Source: Seleniivibrio woodruffii (GTDB taxonomy: Bacteria; Chrysiogenota; Deferribacteres; Deferribacterales; Geovibrionaceae). From it: a DNA stretch of 64,000 bases. Where the stretch lies: positions 124,001 through 188,000 of the forward strand of contig NZ_JAJUIS010000005.1 of the NCBI RefSeq assembly GCF_029267515.1, given 5' to 3'. The translations under genes and the position numbers were made by a program. Positions 19,206 through 27,709 of this stretch are shown here, piece by piece; within the stretch, counting starts at the first letter, position 1; each line of letters opens with the position of its first letter. The notes beneath the pieces are model-generated. The model made no database searches. It was not told where the DNA came from and saw only the letters and a list, made by a program, of their open reading frames with translations.

Positions 19206-20054
19206 TCAGCCAGTGGTGCGCAGCAGCGAACATCCGCCGTCGTTTCTGAAACGCTCCCTTATGGCGCTTGGCGACGCTCCGAAGCGTTTTCTGAACATCC
19301 GGCTGAAATACAGCGGGTCGGTATATCCGGCACTGCCTGCTATCTCGCTTACGTTCGCATCGCTGGTGATAAGCATATCACGCGCCCTGTTCAGCCTGTA
19401 TGTGTTCAGATAGTCACCCGGTCCCACTCCTGCAAATTTACTGAATATATAGAAAAGTCTGTTCTCATTGACACCGAACTGTTCAGCAAGCTCGCGCACT
19501 GACAGCGGGTCGGTGTAATGCTCGTGTATATACTGGGAAACACTGCCGAAAAGCTCCTTTGCGTCACAGTTCTGCCGTCCTCCGGCACAGACGAACATTT
19601 CCTCCAGCACACACCGGAAAAGCATCTCCGACCGGAACACCGACAATGTATCGGGATGGGTATACGCCCGCCACAGCCTCCAGAGTAGCTCCGTCAGCCG
19701 CGGGCTGTTGCCCGTTGAAATCTCAAAGTGCATGTCACCCATACGCATATTCTCAGGTTCAGACGTAACAGCTTCATAAAAAACGATTATATATTCCCAC
19801 CTGCTTTTCCCCAGCACCAGCTTGTCAAGGGTCATGTTCGCCCCGCCGTGAACCACCGTACCTGGTGAGATTATGTACGGCGTGCCGTTAAAGGTGAACC
19901 GCGCCTTGCCAGCCAGCGGAAAAACGAACACCGGAAACGGTGCGCTCATCTGTGTGTGGGAACATCCCGCCCCTTTGGTGTGGTGATGCACACCCATAAC
20001 CTTATACGAAACGGTTGAAAAATAGTTTATCAGGTTGCTCTGCTCAACGTGCAT
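19206..20054 (-). CDS. AraC-family transcriptional regulator of the siderophore locus
   Basis: 282 residues. N-terminal cupin-like sensing half (HHHTKGAGCSHTQMSAPFPVFVFPLAGKA region) and C-terminal double helix-turn-helix (LSVRELAEQFGVNENRLFYIFSKF and VSEIAGSAGYTDPLYFSRMFRKRFG). It is encoded 2 bases after the esterase gene on the same strand, so it belongs to the iron-uptake operon and probably activates it when the siderophore is present, as related regulators do. Start ATG at 20054 has AAAGGTGA upstream. Its 3' end is one base from the RND-TolC stop, convergent. Confidence 0.88.
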   Translation of the reverse strand: MHVEQSNLINYFSTVSYKVMGVHHHTKGAGCSHTQMSAPFPVFVFPLAGKARFTFNGTPYIISPGTVVHGGANMTLDKLVLGKSRWEYIIVFYEAVTSEPENMRMGDMHFEISTGNSPRLTELLWRLWRAYTHPDTLSVFRSEMLFRCVLEEMFVCAGGRQNCDAKELFGSVSQYIHEHYTDPLSVRELAEQFGVNENRLFYIFSKFAGVGPGDYLNTYRLNRARDMLITSDANVSEIAGSAGYTDPLYFSRMFRKRFGASPSAIRERFRNDGGCSLLRTTG

Positions 20055-20056
20055 TG

Positions 20057-20953
20057 TCAGTCACCTTTTAAAAAAAGCGCCGCTTCCAGCGAAACGGAGA
20101 AAAGCGGACCGTGTGAAAGATATCCGTATTCGCTGTACTGCGTTTTCATTCCTGCCGCCGAAAGCGCCCTTGTCACTTTCAGTGCGGCATCCTCCGGCGC
20201 ATATGAATAAAGCCGCTTTCTGAGCGCCACCCTTTCGCTGTCGCCCTGCGCAGGGGTATACCCATCCGCAGCGGCTCCTTTCAGCATCAGCAAAGTACCG
20301 TTAAGCCCTGTCAGTCCGGTTATTCTGTCATAAAAGGCTCCCCTCTCCCACCAGAGTGAAGGATCGGCGGAAACGTATCTGCTGAAAAGCTGCGGACGCG
20401 CAGACAGAGCAGAAAGAACGAACAGTCCTCCGTAGGAATGACCGAAAAGTACCCTTCTGTCCCTGTCAATGTGCGCCCTTTTCTCCGACAGGGGGAAAAC
20501 CGTTCTCTCTATAAAATCGATGAATTGTTCCGCGCCGCCGCCTGTGCGGGCGGGGTCAAGCTCATCCTGAACAGGCCTGCCGTCCGCAGACGGTGTGAAA
20601 TCAAAAGTTCTCGACGGCATATGGAAAAGCACGTCCTCGTCATACCCTATCGCCACTATCACGGGCGGGTCGTTTTCAGACAGCTTTTTAAGCTGCCCGT
20701 CTGTGATATGGTGAATCACAGCGTTCCCGTCAACAGCGTATACCGCGCGGTATCCCTTTTCGGAAGCCGCCGCCTTCGGCACTCCGGTTATTATCCTGTA
20801 TCTTCTCCCGCCGTCCGCGGAAACAGCTTTGTCGTAATAAAACGTGTAATACTGGGAATCCCGTCCGTCTGTGTATTTCGCTTTCTCAAACATCGGTTCC
20901 GCCCAAACGGTACATGCCGCCAGAAGAACATACAGAAAAACAACGTATCTCAT
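20057..20953 (-). CDS. Periplasmic siderophore esterase, IroE-like alpha/beta hydrolase
   Basis: 298 residues with a signal peptide (MRYVVFLYVLLAACTVWA). The fold is that of IroE/Fes esterases: nucleophile S173 in GHSYGG, acid region WWERGAFYD, and the catalytic His in YLSHGPLF near the C-terminus. Such enzymes cut catecholate tri-ester siderophores such as enterobactin or salmochelin to release iron. It follows the receptor gene, but a strong terminator lies between them directly before its own AGGAG site. No siderophore synthesis gene is in the window, so the substrate may be foreign. Confidence 0.82.
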   Translation of the reverse strand: MRYVVFLYVLLAACTVWAEPMFEKAKYTDGRDSQYYTFYYDKAVSADGGRRYRIITGVPKAAASEKGYRAVYAVDGNAVIHHITDGQLKKLSENDPPVIVAIGYDEDVLFHMPSRTFDFTPSADGRPVQDELDPARTGGGAEQFIDFIERTVFPLSEKRAHIDRDRRVLFGHSYGGLFVLSALSARPQLFSRYVSADPSLWWERGAFYDRITGLTGLNGTLLMLKGAAADGYTPAQGDSERVALRKRLYSYAPEDAALKVTRALSAAGMKTQYSEYGYLSHGPLFSVSLEAALFLKGD

Positions 20954-20963
20954 TAATACTCCT

Positions 20964-20994
20964 GAAAAAAACTGCCGCGTTCCTGCGCGGCAGT
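20964..20994 (-). terminator. Terminator between the receptor and the esterase
   Basis: ACTGCCGCG (20971-20979) pairs perfectly with CGCGGCAGT (20986-20994) around a 6-base loop. On the minus strand it is followed by seven T, ending one base before the AGGAG of the esterase gene. No room is left for a promoter between it and the esterase, so esterase and AraC must depend on read-through or on a promoter inside the receptor gene. Confidence 0.85.
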
Positions 20995-21007
20995 CTCACA
21001 TTTATCA

Positions 21008-23065
21008 TCAGAATCTGAGTGTCATATCCGCCGCAACGCGCAGACCTTCGTCAACCATCCAGTTGCCGTCCAGCCCGCCCGTACGGGTGCGGTCGTCCAC
21101 TGCCACCTTTTTGTCGGTGATGTTGAGCACCGCCAGTTTGAAAGCAACGTATTTGTTAACGTCGTAAACACCGCCTATATCATAGGTAGCAGCGCCCGGA
21201 CGGGTTCTTGAGTTCATCGCGCCGTTGCGGAACGCTGACCAGTACTGCTTGCTCACAACGTTTGCCCTTGTGTAGAGCGAAAGTGATTTAACCGGTTTCC
21301 AGTCGAGCTGTGCATTGAACATGTGCTCCGGCGTTTTGTCCAGCGGTTTTCCGTCCAGAGAACTGCCGTCGTATGCGGGTTCGCCGCCTTTACGCTCGGA
21401 ATCGGTATAAGTGTAGTTAGCACCGAATTTCAACTTTTTTGTGAGCGGCATATTGAATGTGACCTCAACGCCTCTCATGTTCACTTCGTCTATGTTGTCA
21501 TAAACGTAGATATATCTGCTGGGCACCAGCGGGTCAACCACGCCTGTGCTGAAGCTGGAGACCTTGTCTTTAAGGTCGTTGTTGTACACTGTGAAACCAA
21601 AGTTCATTCCGGTTGGCGCATCGTATCTGATACCCACTTCCTCTGTGACGCTTGTTTCGGGGTCAAGGTCGGAATTGCCGCAAAGGGTTCCCGCCTGCTG
21701 TGTTCCGCCTCCTGTGGTCATACAATATCCTTCGGTGGTCTGGCGCACTGTGGGAGCCTTAAAGCCCATTGCAACGCCGCCTCTCAGCGTCCATCTGTCG
21801 GTGAGTTTATATACAGTGTACACTCTGGGTGTCCAGTTGGAGCCGTATCTCTCGTCGTCGTCCATACGCACGCCTGCTGTGATAGCAAGTTTATCCGTAA
21901 GGAAATATTCGTCCTCAAGATACAGCGCATATGAATCTATGGATACGTCGTCGGTGTTCGTCGGATATCCTGAAATTGAATCCTGCTTGCCTATGCCCTC
22001 AATCTCCGCTTTCATAAGCTGCCCGCCTGTGCGCAGGGTGTGCTTTGTAAAGTTATATGACAGTCCCGCGTCCAGTGTTGAGTTGGTGAGTTCCGGAACA
22101 ACGGCGCTCTTCGTGCCGTCTGTCCAGTTTTCAAGCTCCGCTATCTCCTGAGACAGCACGAGGCTTGTTGTCGCGCTGCCGTATTTACCGTCGTGGCTCA
22201 CAGACCAGTGTTTTCTGGTGTGTTCAGACTTTGTGGATGCCGCCGTGTCCGCAAGGGATTTTCCGGCTGTGCGTTCATATGTCAGCGTGTCGTATCCGCC
22301 CTCAACGTTTATCTCGTTGCGGCTGTCGGGTGTTATGGTGAACTTCGCAGTGATATTTTCGTCCTCTTTCCCGTTGCTGCCGCTTGTGGCGGAACCGGGA
22401 TAGTAAACGTCGTCCTCATTGCGGTCGTTCATCTCGCCGTAAAGCTGGAATCCCACCTTGTCTTTAACTATGGGACCTCCTATCCAGAACTGTCTGTTGA
22501 ACGTAGTTCCGATGTCGCCGTCCTTTGGCTGTACAGTGCCGAGGGTGAGCGATCCACTCCATTTTTCAGGCACCTTTTTGGTGATGATGTTGATAACACC
22601 ACCCATCGCCTCTGAACCGTATACAGCGGACATGGGACCTCTGACAACCTCTATGCGCTCAATGGCTTCCAGCGGCGGAATCATGTTCGACTGAACGCCG
22701 CCTGTGCCTCTGTTCATCGTTTCTCTGGTGTTCTGACGTTTGCCGTCAACCAGAATCAGCGTATATTCGCCCGGCATACCCCTTATAACGATATCGGTAT
22801 CGTTGGGCGAGGAACCTGTGATGCTCACGCCCTCCACGTTTTTAAGCAGGTCTGTCACAGAGGATGCGGGAACTTTCGCGATATCCTCTTTCGTTATCAC
22901 GCTGATGCTTGCCGGAGCATCAGCAATATACTGCTCGTAGCCTGTAGCCGTCACAACGACGGGCTTAACCTCCACAGCGTCCTCTGCGTGCGCCGCAAAA
23001 GTACCGAGCGCCATAGACACGGCGAAAATAAAACTCCCGCGTCTGAATAAATTCATTGGCTTCAT
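21008..23065 (-). CDS. TonB-dependent ferric-catecholate siderophore receptor (FepA/IroN-like)
   Basis: 685 residues. Signal peptide ending AAHA; TonB-box region VKPVVVTATGYE; plug domain with IVIRGMPGEYTLILVDGKRQNTRE and IERIEVVRGPMSAVYGSEAMGGVINIITKK; then a 22-strand barrel ending in MTLRF. The plug wording is typical of FepA, IroN and colicin I receptor relatives. Start has GGAGGAAAG. A Fur box (23085-23103) and an extended -10 (23116-23124) stand upstream. Neighbours are the permease, ATPase, binding protein and esterase of the same route. Confidence 0.92.
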   Translation of the reverse strand: MKPMNLFRRGSFIFAVSMALGTFAAHAEDAVEVKPVVVTATGYEQYIADAPASISVITKEDIAKVPASSVTDLLKNVEGVSITGSSPNDTDIVIRGMPGEYTLILVDGKRQNTRETMNRGTGGVQSNMIPPLEAIERIEVVRGPMSAVYGSEAMGGVINIITKKVPEKWSGSLTLGTVQPKDGDIGTTFNRQFWIGGPIVKDKVGFQLYGEMNDRNEDDVYYPGSATSGSNGKEDENITAKFTITPDSRNEINVEGGYDTLTYERTAGKSLADTAASTKSEHTRKHWSVSHDGKYGSATTSLVLSQEIAELENWTDGTKSAVVPELTNSTLDAGLSYNFTKHTLRTGGQLMKAEIEGIGKQDSISGYPTNTDDVSIDSYALYLEDEYFLTDKLAITAGVRMDDDERYGSNWTPRVYTVYKLTDRWTLRGGVAMGFKAPTVRQTTEGYCMTTGGGTQQAGTLCGNSDLDPETSVTEEVGIRYDAPTGMNFGFTVYNNDLKDKVSSFSTGVVDPLVPSRYIYVYDNIDEVNMRGVEVTFNMPLTKKLKFGANYTYTDSERKGGEPAYDGSSLDGKPLDKTPEHMFNAQLDWKPVKSLSLYTRANVVSKQYWSAFRNGAMNSRTRPGAATYDIGGVYDVNKYVAFKLAVLNITDKKVAVDDRTRTGGLDGNWMVDEGLRVAADMTLRF

Positions 23066-23084
23066 CTTTCCTCCAAAACAATTC

Positions 23085-23103
23085 GGTATTGATAATCAGT
23101 ATC
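23085..23103 (-). promoter_or_regulatory. Fur box in front of the FepA-like receptor
   Basis: GGTATTGATAATCAGTATC matches the 19-base E. coli Fur consensus at 16 positions, with inverted arms TTGATA and TATCAA. It covers the expected transcription start of an extended -10 promoter (TGC TATACT on the minus strand, 23116-23124). This predicts repression when iron is plentiful. Confidence 0.8.
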
Positions 23104-23189
23104 AACTTGCGGCGAAGTATAGCAAAATGTTTTAAACAATGGAATGGAACTTTCCTTAAATTTACATGGATTATTCCTGAAATTTTGTA

Positions 23190-24104
23190 TCAGGCGGAAG
23201 TTTTGCTCACTATGCTGCGGATGTCTTTCAGCATAAACATCATGGACTTTGCCCCGCCGTTGGCGAGATACCAGTAGTCAGCGGGAAGATAGGCTATCCT
23301 GCCGTTCCGGTAAGCGTTCGTGGTGCGGATGAGTTTATTTTCAACGTCTTTTTTCACTGCGGATTTCCCTGTTACAACGGAATCCCTGTCCACCACGAAC
23401 AGAAAATCAGGGTTGAGCTTCGCGATGTATTCGCTGTTCACGCTTTTGCCGTGGGTGGAGACCAGAATATTGCCGTCCGCCTGTTTAAGTCCAAGCACGT
23501 CGTGCACTATGCCGAATCTGGAACCCTTGCCGTATGCGCTGAACTTGCCCGCGTTATAAAGTGTGATCAGCCCTCTGCCCTGCTCTTTCGATATGATGGA
23601 GCGCAGTCTGTCCGCCTCTGTTTCGAATTTTTCAACTATCTGCTTCGCCTGTGCATCTTTTCCCCATATCCTGCCGAGGAGCATCGTGTTTGTTTTAAAT
23701 GAACCGACGTAGTTGTTGTTGTCGATGTTTATATTCACCGTGGGCGCTATGCGCGACAGTTTTTCGTGCATCCGCTGCTGTCTGGCGCTTATGATGATGA
23801 GGTCCGGGGACATTCTGTATATCTTCTCTATATCAAAATCCATCACACCGCCCACGTCCGCATATTTCTTATCTTTGAACTCGCCCAGATACGCGGGCAG
23901 ATTGCCCTTTGGCACAGCAGCAACAACGGAGGCAAGCCCAAGCTCCTGCATGGTGTCCAGAGAGCTGTAGTCCATGACGACAACTTTTTTAGGGCTTACC
24001 GGAACCTGATTAGCCACCTTACCTTTAAAAAGCAGCGTGTAGTCCGCCGCAAAAACGGCCTGTGCAGCCAGCAGTAGAACTGCGGCAAAAAACAGCTTTT
24101 TCAT
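23190..24104 (-). CDS. Periplasmic siderophore-binding protein of the CeuE/FatB type
   Basis: 304 residues: signal peptide (MKKLFFAAVLLLAAQAVFA), then a two-lobed binding protein (VVVMDYSSLDTMQELGL, DFDIEKIYRMSPDLIIIS, long linking helix). Related proteins bind enterobactin fragments or other catecholate complexes in the periplasm and pass them to the permease. The signal peptide has no lipobox. It is encoded 13 bases after the ATPase. Iron may be bound directly by protein side chains (His/Tyr) as in CeuE; conserved residues were not checked. Confidence 0.88.
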   Translation of the reverse strand: MKKLFFAAVLLLAAQAVFAADYTLLFKGKVANQVPVSPKKVVVMDYSSLDTMQELGLASVVAAVPKGNLPAYLGEFKDKKYADVGGVMDFDIEKIYRMSPDLIIISARQQRMHEKLSRIAPTVNINIDNNNYVGSFKTNTMLLGRIWGKDAQAKQIVEKFETEADRLRSIISKEQGRGLITLYNAGKFSAYGKGSRFGIVHDVLGLKQADGNILVSTHGKSVNSEYIAKLNPDFLFVVDRDSVVTGKSAVKKDVENKLIRTTNAYRNGRIAYLPADYWYLANGGAKSMMFMLKDIRSIVSKTSA

Positions 24105-24117
24105 ATCTTTACCTCGT

Positions 24118-24876
24118 CTATGTATAATACAGGCAGATCCTGCTGCCGTTCATCTCCCGCACGTCAAATTCCATCCCGAAGATGTCTTTGAGTATTCCGC
24201 TCTCGATCATCTGCTCCACCTTGCCGAATCCGGCGAGTTTGCCGTCTTTCAGCGCCGCAATATAATCCGAATAACAGGAGGCGAAGTTTATATCATGGAT
24301 AACCAGTACAACGGTTTTCCCAAGTTCGTCCGTCAGCCTGCGCAGGGTCTTCATTATCTGCACCGAGTGTTTCATATCCAGATTGTTCAGCGGCTCGTCC
24401 AGCAGAATACAGTCCGTATCCTGCGCAATTATCATTGCGATGAAAGCCCTCTGCCTCTGTCCGCCGCTGAGTGTGTCGATGTACTTATTCTCCGATTCCG
24501 TCAGATCCATATAGCCTATGGCGCGTGAAACGATATCCTCATCCTCCTGCGTAAGCCGTCCGCCGCTGTATGGAAACCTGCCGAAAGAGACAAGCTCCCG
24601 CACCGTGAGTCTTATGTTGATATGGCTGGACTGTTTCAGTATGGATACCCGCTTTGCAAGCTCACTGTCCTCAATGTCCGTTATTGGCATTCCGTCGAGG
24701 TATACCTTGCCGTCTGACTGTTTAATAAGCCGGCTCATTATTGACAAAAGAGTGCTTTTGCCTGCGCCGTTGCTGCCTATGAAAGAGGTTATCTTTCCTT
24801 TTGGAATATCGACGCTGACCCCTTCAACAACCGCCTTTTCGTCATAGAATTTAGATATATTCTCCGTTCTCATCAT
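24118..24876 (-). CDS. ATPase of the ferric-siderophore ABC importer
   Basis: 252 residues: Walker A SFIGSNGAGKST, Q-loop LKQSSH, signature LSGGQRQR, Walker B DCILLDEP, switch His in VVLVIHDINFAS. The C-terminal tail is like that of FecE/CeuD relatives. Its ATGA start overlaps the permease stop by 4 bases. Confidence 0.92.
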   Translation of the reverse strand: MMRTENISKFYDEKAVVEGVSVDIPKGKITSFIGSNGAGKSTLLSIMSRLIKQSDGKVYLDGMPITDIEDSELAKRVSILKQSSHINIRLTVRELVSFGRFPYSGGRLTQEDEDIVSRAIGYMDLTESENKYIDTLSGGQRQRAFIAMIIAQDTDCILLDEPLNNLDMKHSVQIMKTLRRLTDELGKTVVLVIHDINFASCYSDYIAALKDGKLAGFGKVEQMIESGILKDIFGMEFDVREMNGSRICLYYT

Positions 24877-25817
24877 CGTTTGCTCTCCCTTGTGAGAAGA
24901 TAGATAAAGTAGATACCTCCGGTGAAATTGATTATCACCGATATGGTTATATTAAAGTAGAACACGCGCTCAAGGATGAACTGCCCGCCCGCTATGGCAA
25001 TGATTGAAAATAGGGAGGCGCACGCTATAACATACCCGTGCTTATAAGTTTTCATGGTTTCATACGCAAGGTTGCTTACAATTATGCCCAGAAAGGTCAT
25101 CTGCCCAACAAGAGCCGTGGGTATCGCCACCAGCAGGGTTATGATTATCAGAGATTTTTTCACCAGAACGTCATAGGAGATACCGAGGTTGACGGCGTGC
25201 TCCCTGCCCAGAAGCATAACATCCAGCTTTCTCAGCATCGGCACGCAAAACAGCGCCACCAACGCGATTATTACAGCAGAAACACCTATGAGGTCGGCGC
25301 GGACGTTATTAAAGCTGGCAAACATGGTGTCCTGCACTATCGAGTATTCGTTTGGGTCTATGAGCATCTGCATAAAGACAGTGAGACTGCGGAACAGCGT
25401 CCACATGACGACACCCACCAGCATCAGAAAGAATACGTTCCCTTTGCGCACGAAAACCAGCCTGTAGAGAAAAAACGTAAACAGCATCAGACTTGCCGCA
25501 GATACGGTGAAGTTGAAGACCTCGTTCACCATCATGAACCCGCCGCCGCCGAATAAGAACAGCGCCACGGTTTGCAGAAAAAGATATACCGCATCGAATC
25601 CCATCACCGAAGGCGTGAGGATGCGGTTGAACGTTATCGTCTGGAAAATCACAGAGGAATAAGCCACCGCAACGCCTGTCAGCACCATAGCGGCTACCTT
25701 TGCGCCCCGTTCGGGCAGTATGAAAGAGAGGTCGCTTCCCGCATCGTAAAAGATGAACAGGAGCACACAGACAAGTGAAGCCGCAAAAAGCACGGCGAGT
25801 TTTACACTATCCCGCAT
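24873..25817 (-). CDS. Siderophore ABC importer permease, second subunit (FecCD family)
   Basis: 314 residues, about nine to ten membrane helices, with GREHAVNLGISYDVLVKKSL before the coupling helix and FLGIIVSNLAYETMKTYKH in the family core. It overlaps the first permease gene by 11 bases and the ATPase by 4, so all three are coupled. It forms the membrane pore as a heterodimer with the 26760 gene product, as CeuB and CeuC do. Confidence 0.9.
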   Translation of the reverse strand: MRDSVKLAVLFAASLVCVLLFIFYDAGSDLSFILPERGAKVAAMVLTGVAVAYSSVIFQTITFNRILTPSVMGFDAVYLFLQTVALFLFGGGGFMMVNEVFNFTVSAASLMLFTFFLYRLVFVRKGNVFFLMLVGVVMWTLFRSLTVFMQMLIDPNEYSIVQDTMFASFNNVRADLIGVSAVIIALVALFCVPMLRKLDVMLLGREHAVNLGISYDVLVKKSLIIITLLVAIPTALVGQMTFLGIIVSNLAYETMKTYKHGYVIACASLFSIIAIAGGQFILERVFYFNITISVIINFTGGIYFIYLLTRESKR

Positions 25818-26760
25818 TTACGCGCCTCCCCAGAATGAGATAAAGGAAAATCGCACCGCCGATTATCCCCACCATCACGCTTACGGATATCTCATAGGGC
25901 GCCATCAGTGTTCTGCCGAGAATATCGCACACAAGAAGGAACGCCGCACCGGAAAGCGCTGTCAGCGGAAGGGTTTTCCGCAGGTTATCGCCGTACAGGA
26001 TGCTGATTATGTTCGGCACGATAAGCCCGACAAAGGGTATCATCCCCACCGTGAGCACTATCACCGCCGTCACGCATGAAACTATCACCAGCCCCAGCCG
26101 GAACATAGTATTGTAGTTCATGCCGAGATTAACTGCGAAGCTCTTTCCCATGCCCATCAGGGTGAACCTGTCCGCATAGATATAAGCCGCCGCCAGAAGC
26201 GGGATGCTGACGTACATTATTTCGTAGCGTCCCTGCATAACAGACGAGAAATCACCGTGGAGCCAGGATGCCATACTGTGCACCACATTGAACTGGAGAC
26301 CGATAAAGGTGGTCACCGAATCCAGAATGTTGCCGAAAATTATCCCCAAAAGGGGCACGAACACCAGATTTTTAAATTTTATCCGCTCCGCCATGGTCAT
26401 AAACACCGCCGAAGCAAGAAGAGTCACGCCAAGGGAAACGGAAAGCCGCTGATACGTCCCGCCATCCGGAAAGATGAGCATCGAGAGCATTATTCCAAGC
26501 GCCGCCGCATCCATTGTGCCCGCCGTTGTGAGGGAAACGAATCTGTTGTGGGACATCTGCTGCATTATCACCCCGCAGATACTCATGGACGCACCCGCGA
26601 TTATAACCGCGGCGAGCCGCGGGATACGGCTTGCGACCATTACAAGGGACTGACGGTCTGACATTGTGAAGATATCCGAAACGGAAATTTCCGTGTACCC
26701 AATGAAAAGCGACCAGCACCCAAGAAGGATAACCACCGCCAGCAAAACAATAAATTTCAT
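25807..26760 (-). CDS. Siderophore ABC importer permease, first subunit (FecCD family)
   Basis: 317 residues, multiple membrane helices. Recognisable family motifs are the early GASMSICGVIMQQMSHNRFV, the region before the coupling helix MGMGKSFAVNLGMNYNTM, and GMIPFVGLIVPNIISILYGD. It is the first gene of the leftward uptake operon, divergent from exbB1 across a 156-base region holding two Fur boxes. A fair -35 (TTGACA, 26823-26828) lies upstream, but its -10 is poor. Confidence 0.9.
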   Translation of the reverse strand: MKFIVLLAVVILLGCWSLFIGYTEISVSDIFTMSDRQSLVMVASRIPRLAAVIIAGASMSICGVIMQQMSHNRFVSLTTAGTMDAAALGIMLSMLIFPDGGTYQRLSVSLGVTLLASAVFMTMAERIKFKNLVFVPLLGIIFGNILDSVTTFIGLQFNVVHSMASWLHGDFSSVMQGRYEIMYVSIPLLAAAYIYADRFTLMGMGKSFAVNLGMNYNTMFRLGLVIVSCVTAVIVLTVGMIPFVGLIVPNIISILYGDNLRKTLPLTALSGAAFLLVCDILGRTLMAPYEISVSVMVGIIGGAIFLYLILGRRVNAG

Positions 26761-26775
26761 TTGATTAAATCACCG

Positions 26776-26794
26776 GATATTGATATTCAATTTC
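26776..26794 (-). promoter_or_regulatory. Fur box in front of the permease operon
   Basis: GATATTGATATTCAATTTC matches the E. coli Fur consensus at 15 of 19 positions and contains the perfect palindrome ATTGA-TAT-TCAAT. It is 16 bases upstream of the first permease start. Confidence 0.72.
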
Positions 26795-26854
26795 AGGCAA
26801 TAGTTACCGTATTATCTTTTTTTGTCAAGCACTCATTGCATTTTTTATTTTAAG

Positions 26855-26883
26855 TTGACTCAGAGAAAAATATCTGATATCGA
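26855..26883 (+). promoter_or_regulatory. Promoter of the first exbB-exbD-tonB set
   Basis: TTGACT (26855-26860), 17 bases, TATCGA (26878-26883). The -10 is weak but overlaps the Fur box, which fits a repressed promoter. Confidence 0.5.
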
Positions 26884-26894
26884 ATATCGTTATC
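26876..26894 (+). promoter_or_regulatory. Fur box in front of exbB1
   Basis: GATATCGAATATCGTTATC matches the Fur consensus at 14 of 19 positions. It lies 22 bases before the exbB1 start and over the proposed -10 element. The first TonB set is thus predicted to be iron-repressed together with the divergent importer. Confidence 0.65.
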
Positions 26895-26916
26895 GCTTAT
26901 TTTCGGAGATGAGATC

Positions 26917-27351
26917 ATGAATATGCTCGGACATATGGTGGACTACGGAATCATCGGATTACTTGTTATACTAAGTATTGTCGCAATAGCCATCGCAATC
27001 GAAAGATACCGCTTTTATAAGAATACAGACGTAGAGTCGTACCAGACCTCTCAGGAGTTGGAGTCAGCTCTGACAGGGCGTCTGCATATTGTCGCAACCA
27101 TAGGCAGCAACGCCCCTTATATCGGGCTTCTCGGAACTGTTCTTGGCATCATGCAGACCTTTTATTCCATGGGAACAGGCGGCACAACAAACGTGAACGA
27201 CATCATGGCGGGTCTTGCGCTGGCGCTGAAAGCCACCGCGGCGGGACTTCTCGTGGCGATACCATCCATCGTGCTCTACAACATGCTCCACAGAAAGGTC
27301 AATGTGCTGATGCTTGCAAAAGAGGCTCAGAATGAAAGAAAAAAGTTTTGA
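26917..27351 (+). CDS. exbB: ExbB-type proton-channel protein, first set
   Basis: 144 residues, shorter than E. coli ExbB (244). Three membrane helices: IIGLLVILSIVAIAIAIE, APYIGLLGTVLGIMQTFYSM and the last around ALKATAAGLLVAIPSIVLY. The core IGSNAPYIGLLGTVLGIM is the MotA/TolQ/ExbB signature. Together with ExbD it uses the proton gradient to energise TonB. GGAG stands 8 bases before the ATG. It overlaps exbD1 by 20 bases. Confidence 0.93.
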   Translation: MNMLGHMVDYGIIGLLVILSIVAIAIAIERYRFYKNTDVESYQTSQELESALTGRLHIVATIGSNAPYIGLLGTVLGIMQTFYSMGTGGTTNVNDIMAGLALALKATAAGLLVAIPSIVLYNMLHRKVNVLMLAKEAQNERKKF

Positions 27352-27706
27352 CACGATAAACGTCGTCCCTTTCATCGACATAATGCTGGTGCTGCTCACA
27401 ATAGTGCTTGCAACGGCAACCTTCATAGCCAAAGGCTCAATCCCCGTCGAACTGCCGAAAGCGTCCCAGACGGAGAGCGCGAAACAGGGGATAACCATCG
27501 ACGTTTCAAAAGACGGAAAATATTACTACGACGGCAAAAGCTATTCCATACAGGGGCTTTCTGAAACACTCTCCTCTCTCGATAAGGAAAGCCCCATAGT
27601 TCTCAGGGCAGACAGAAACTCTGTTATCCAGAACTTTGTGGACATCATGAATATGCTGAAACTTGCCGGATTTAAAAACGTAAACCTCGAAACAGAGAAG
27701 GAATAG
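27332..27706 (+). CDS. exbD: ExbD-type protein, first set
   Basis: 124 residues: short cytosolic head (MKEKSFDTINVVPFID), one membrane helix with the proton-carrying Asp in FIDIMLVLLTIVLATATFI, then the periplasmic domain ending NVNLETEKE. The start at 27332 is chosen because AGAGG precedes it and the family begins near there; six more codons upstream are in frame. It lies between exbB1 and tonB1. Confidence 0.92.
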   Translation: MKEKSFDTINVVPFIDIMLVLLTIVLATATFIAKGSIPVELPKASQTESAKQGITIDVSKDGKYYYDGKSYSIQGLSETLSSLDKESPIVLRADRNSVIQNFVDIMNMLKLAGFKNVNLETEKE

Positions 27707-27709
27707 GAT

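Noticed and set aside
24873-26760. Vitamin B12 importer (BtuCD) reading of the permease/ATPase genes
   Set aside because: The Fur boxes, FepA-like receptor, esterase and CeuE-like binding protein point to siderophores; no cobalamin riboswitch is seen.
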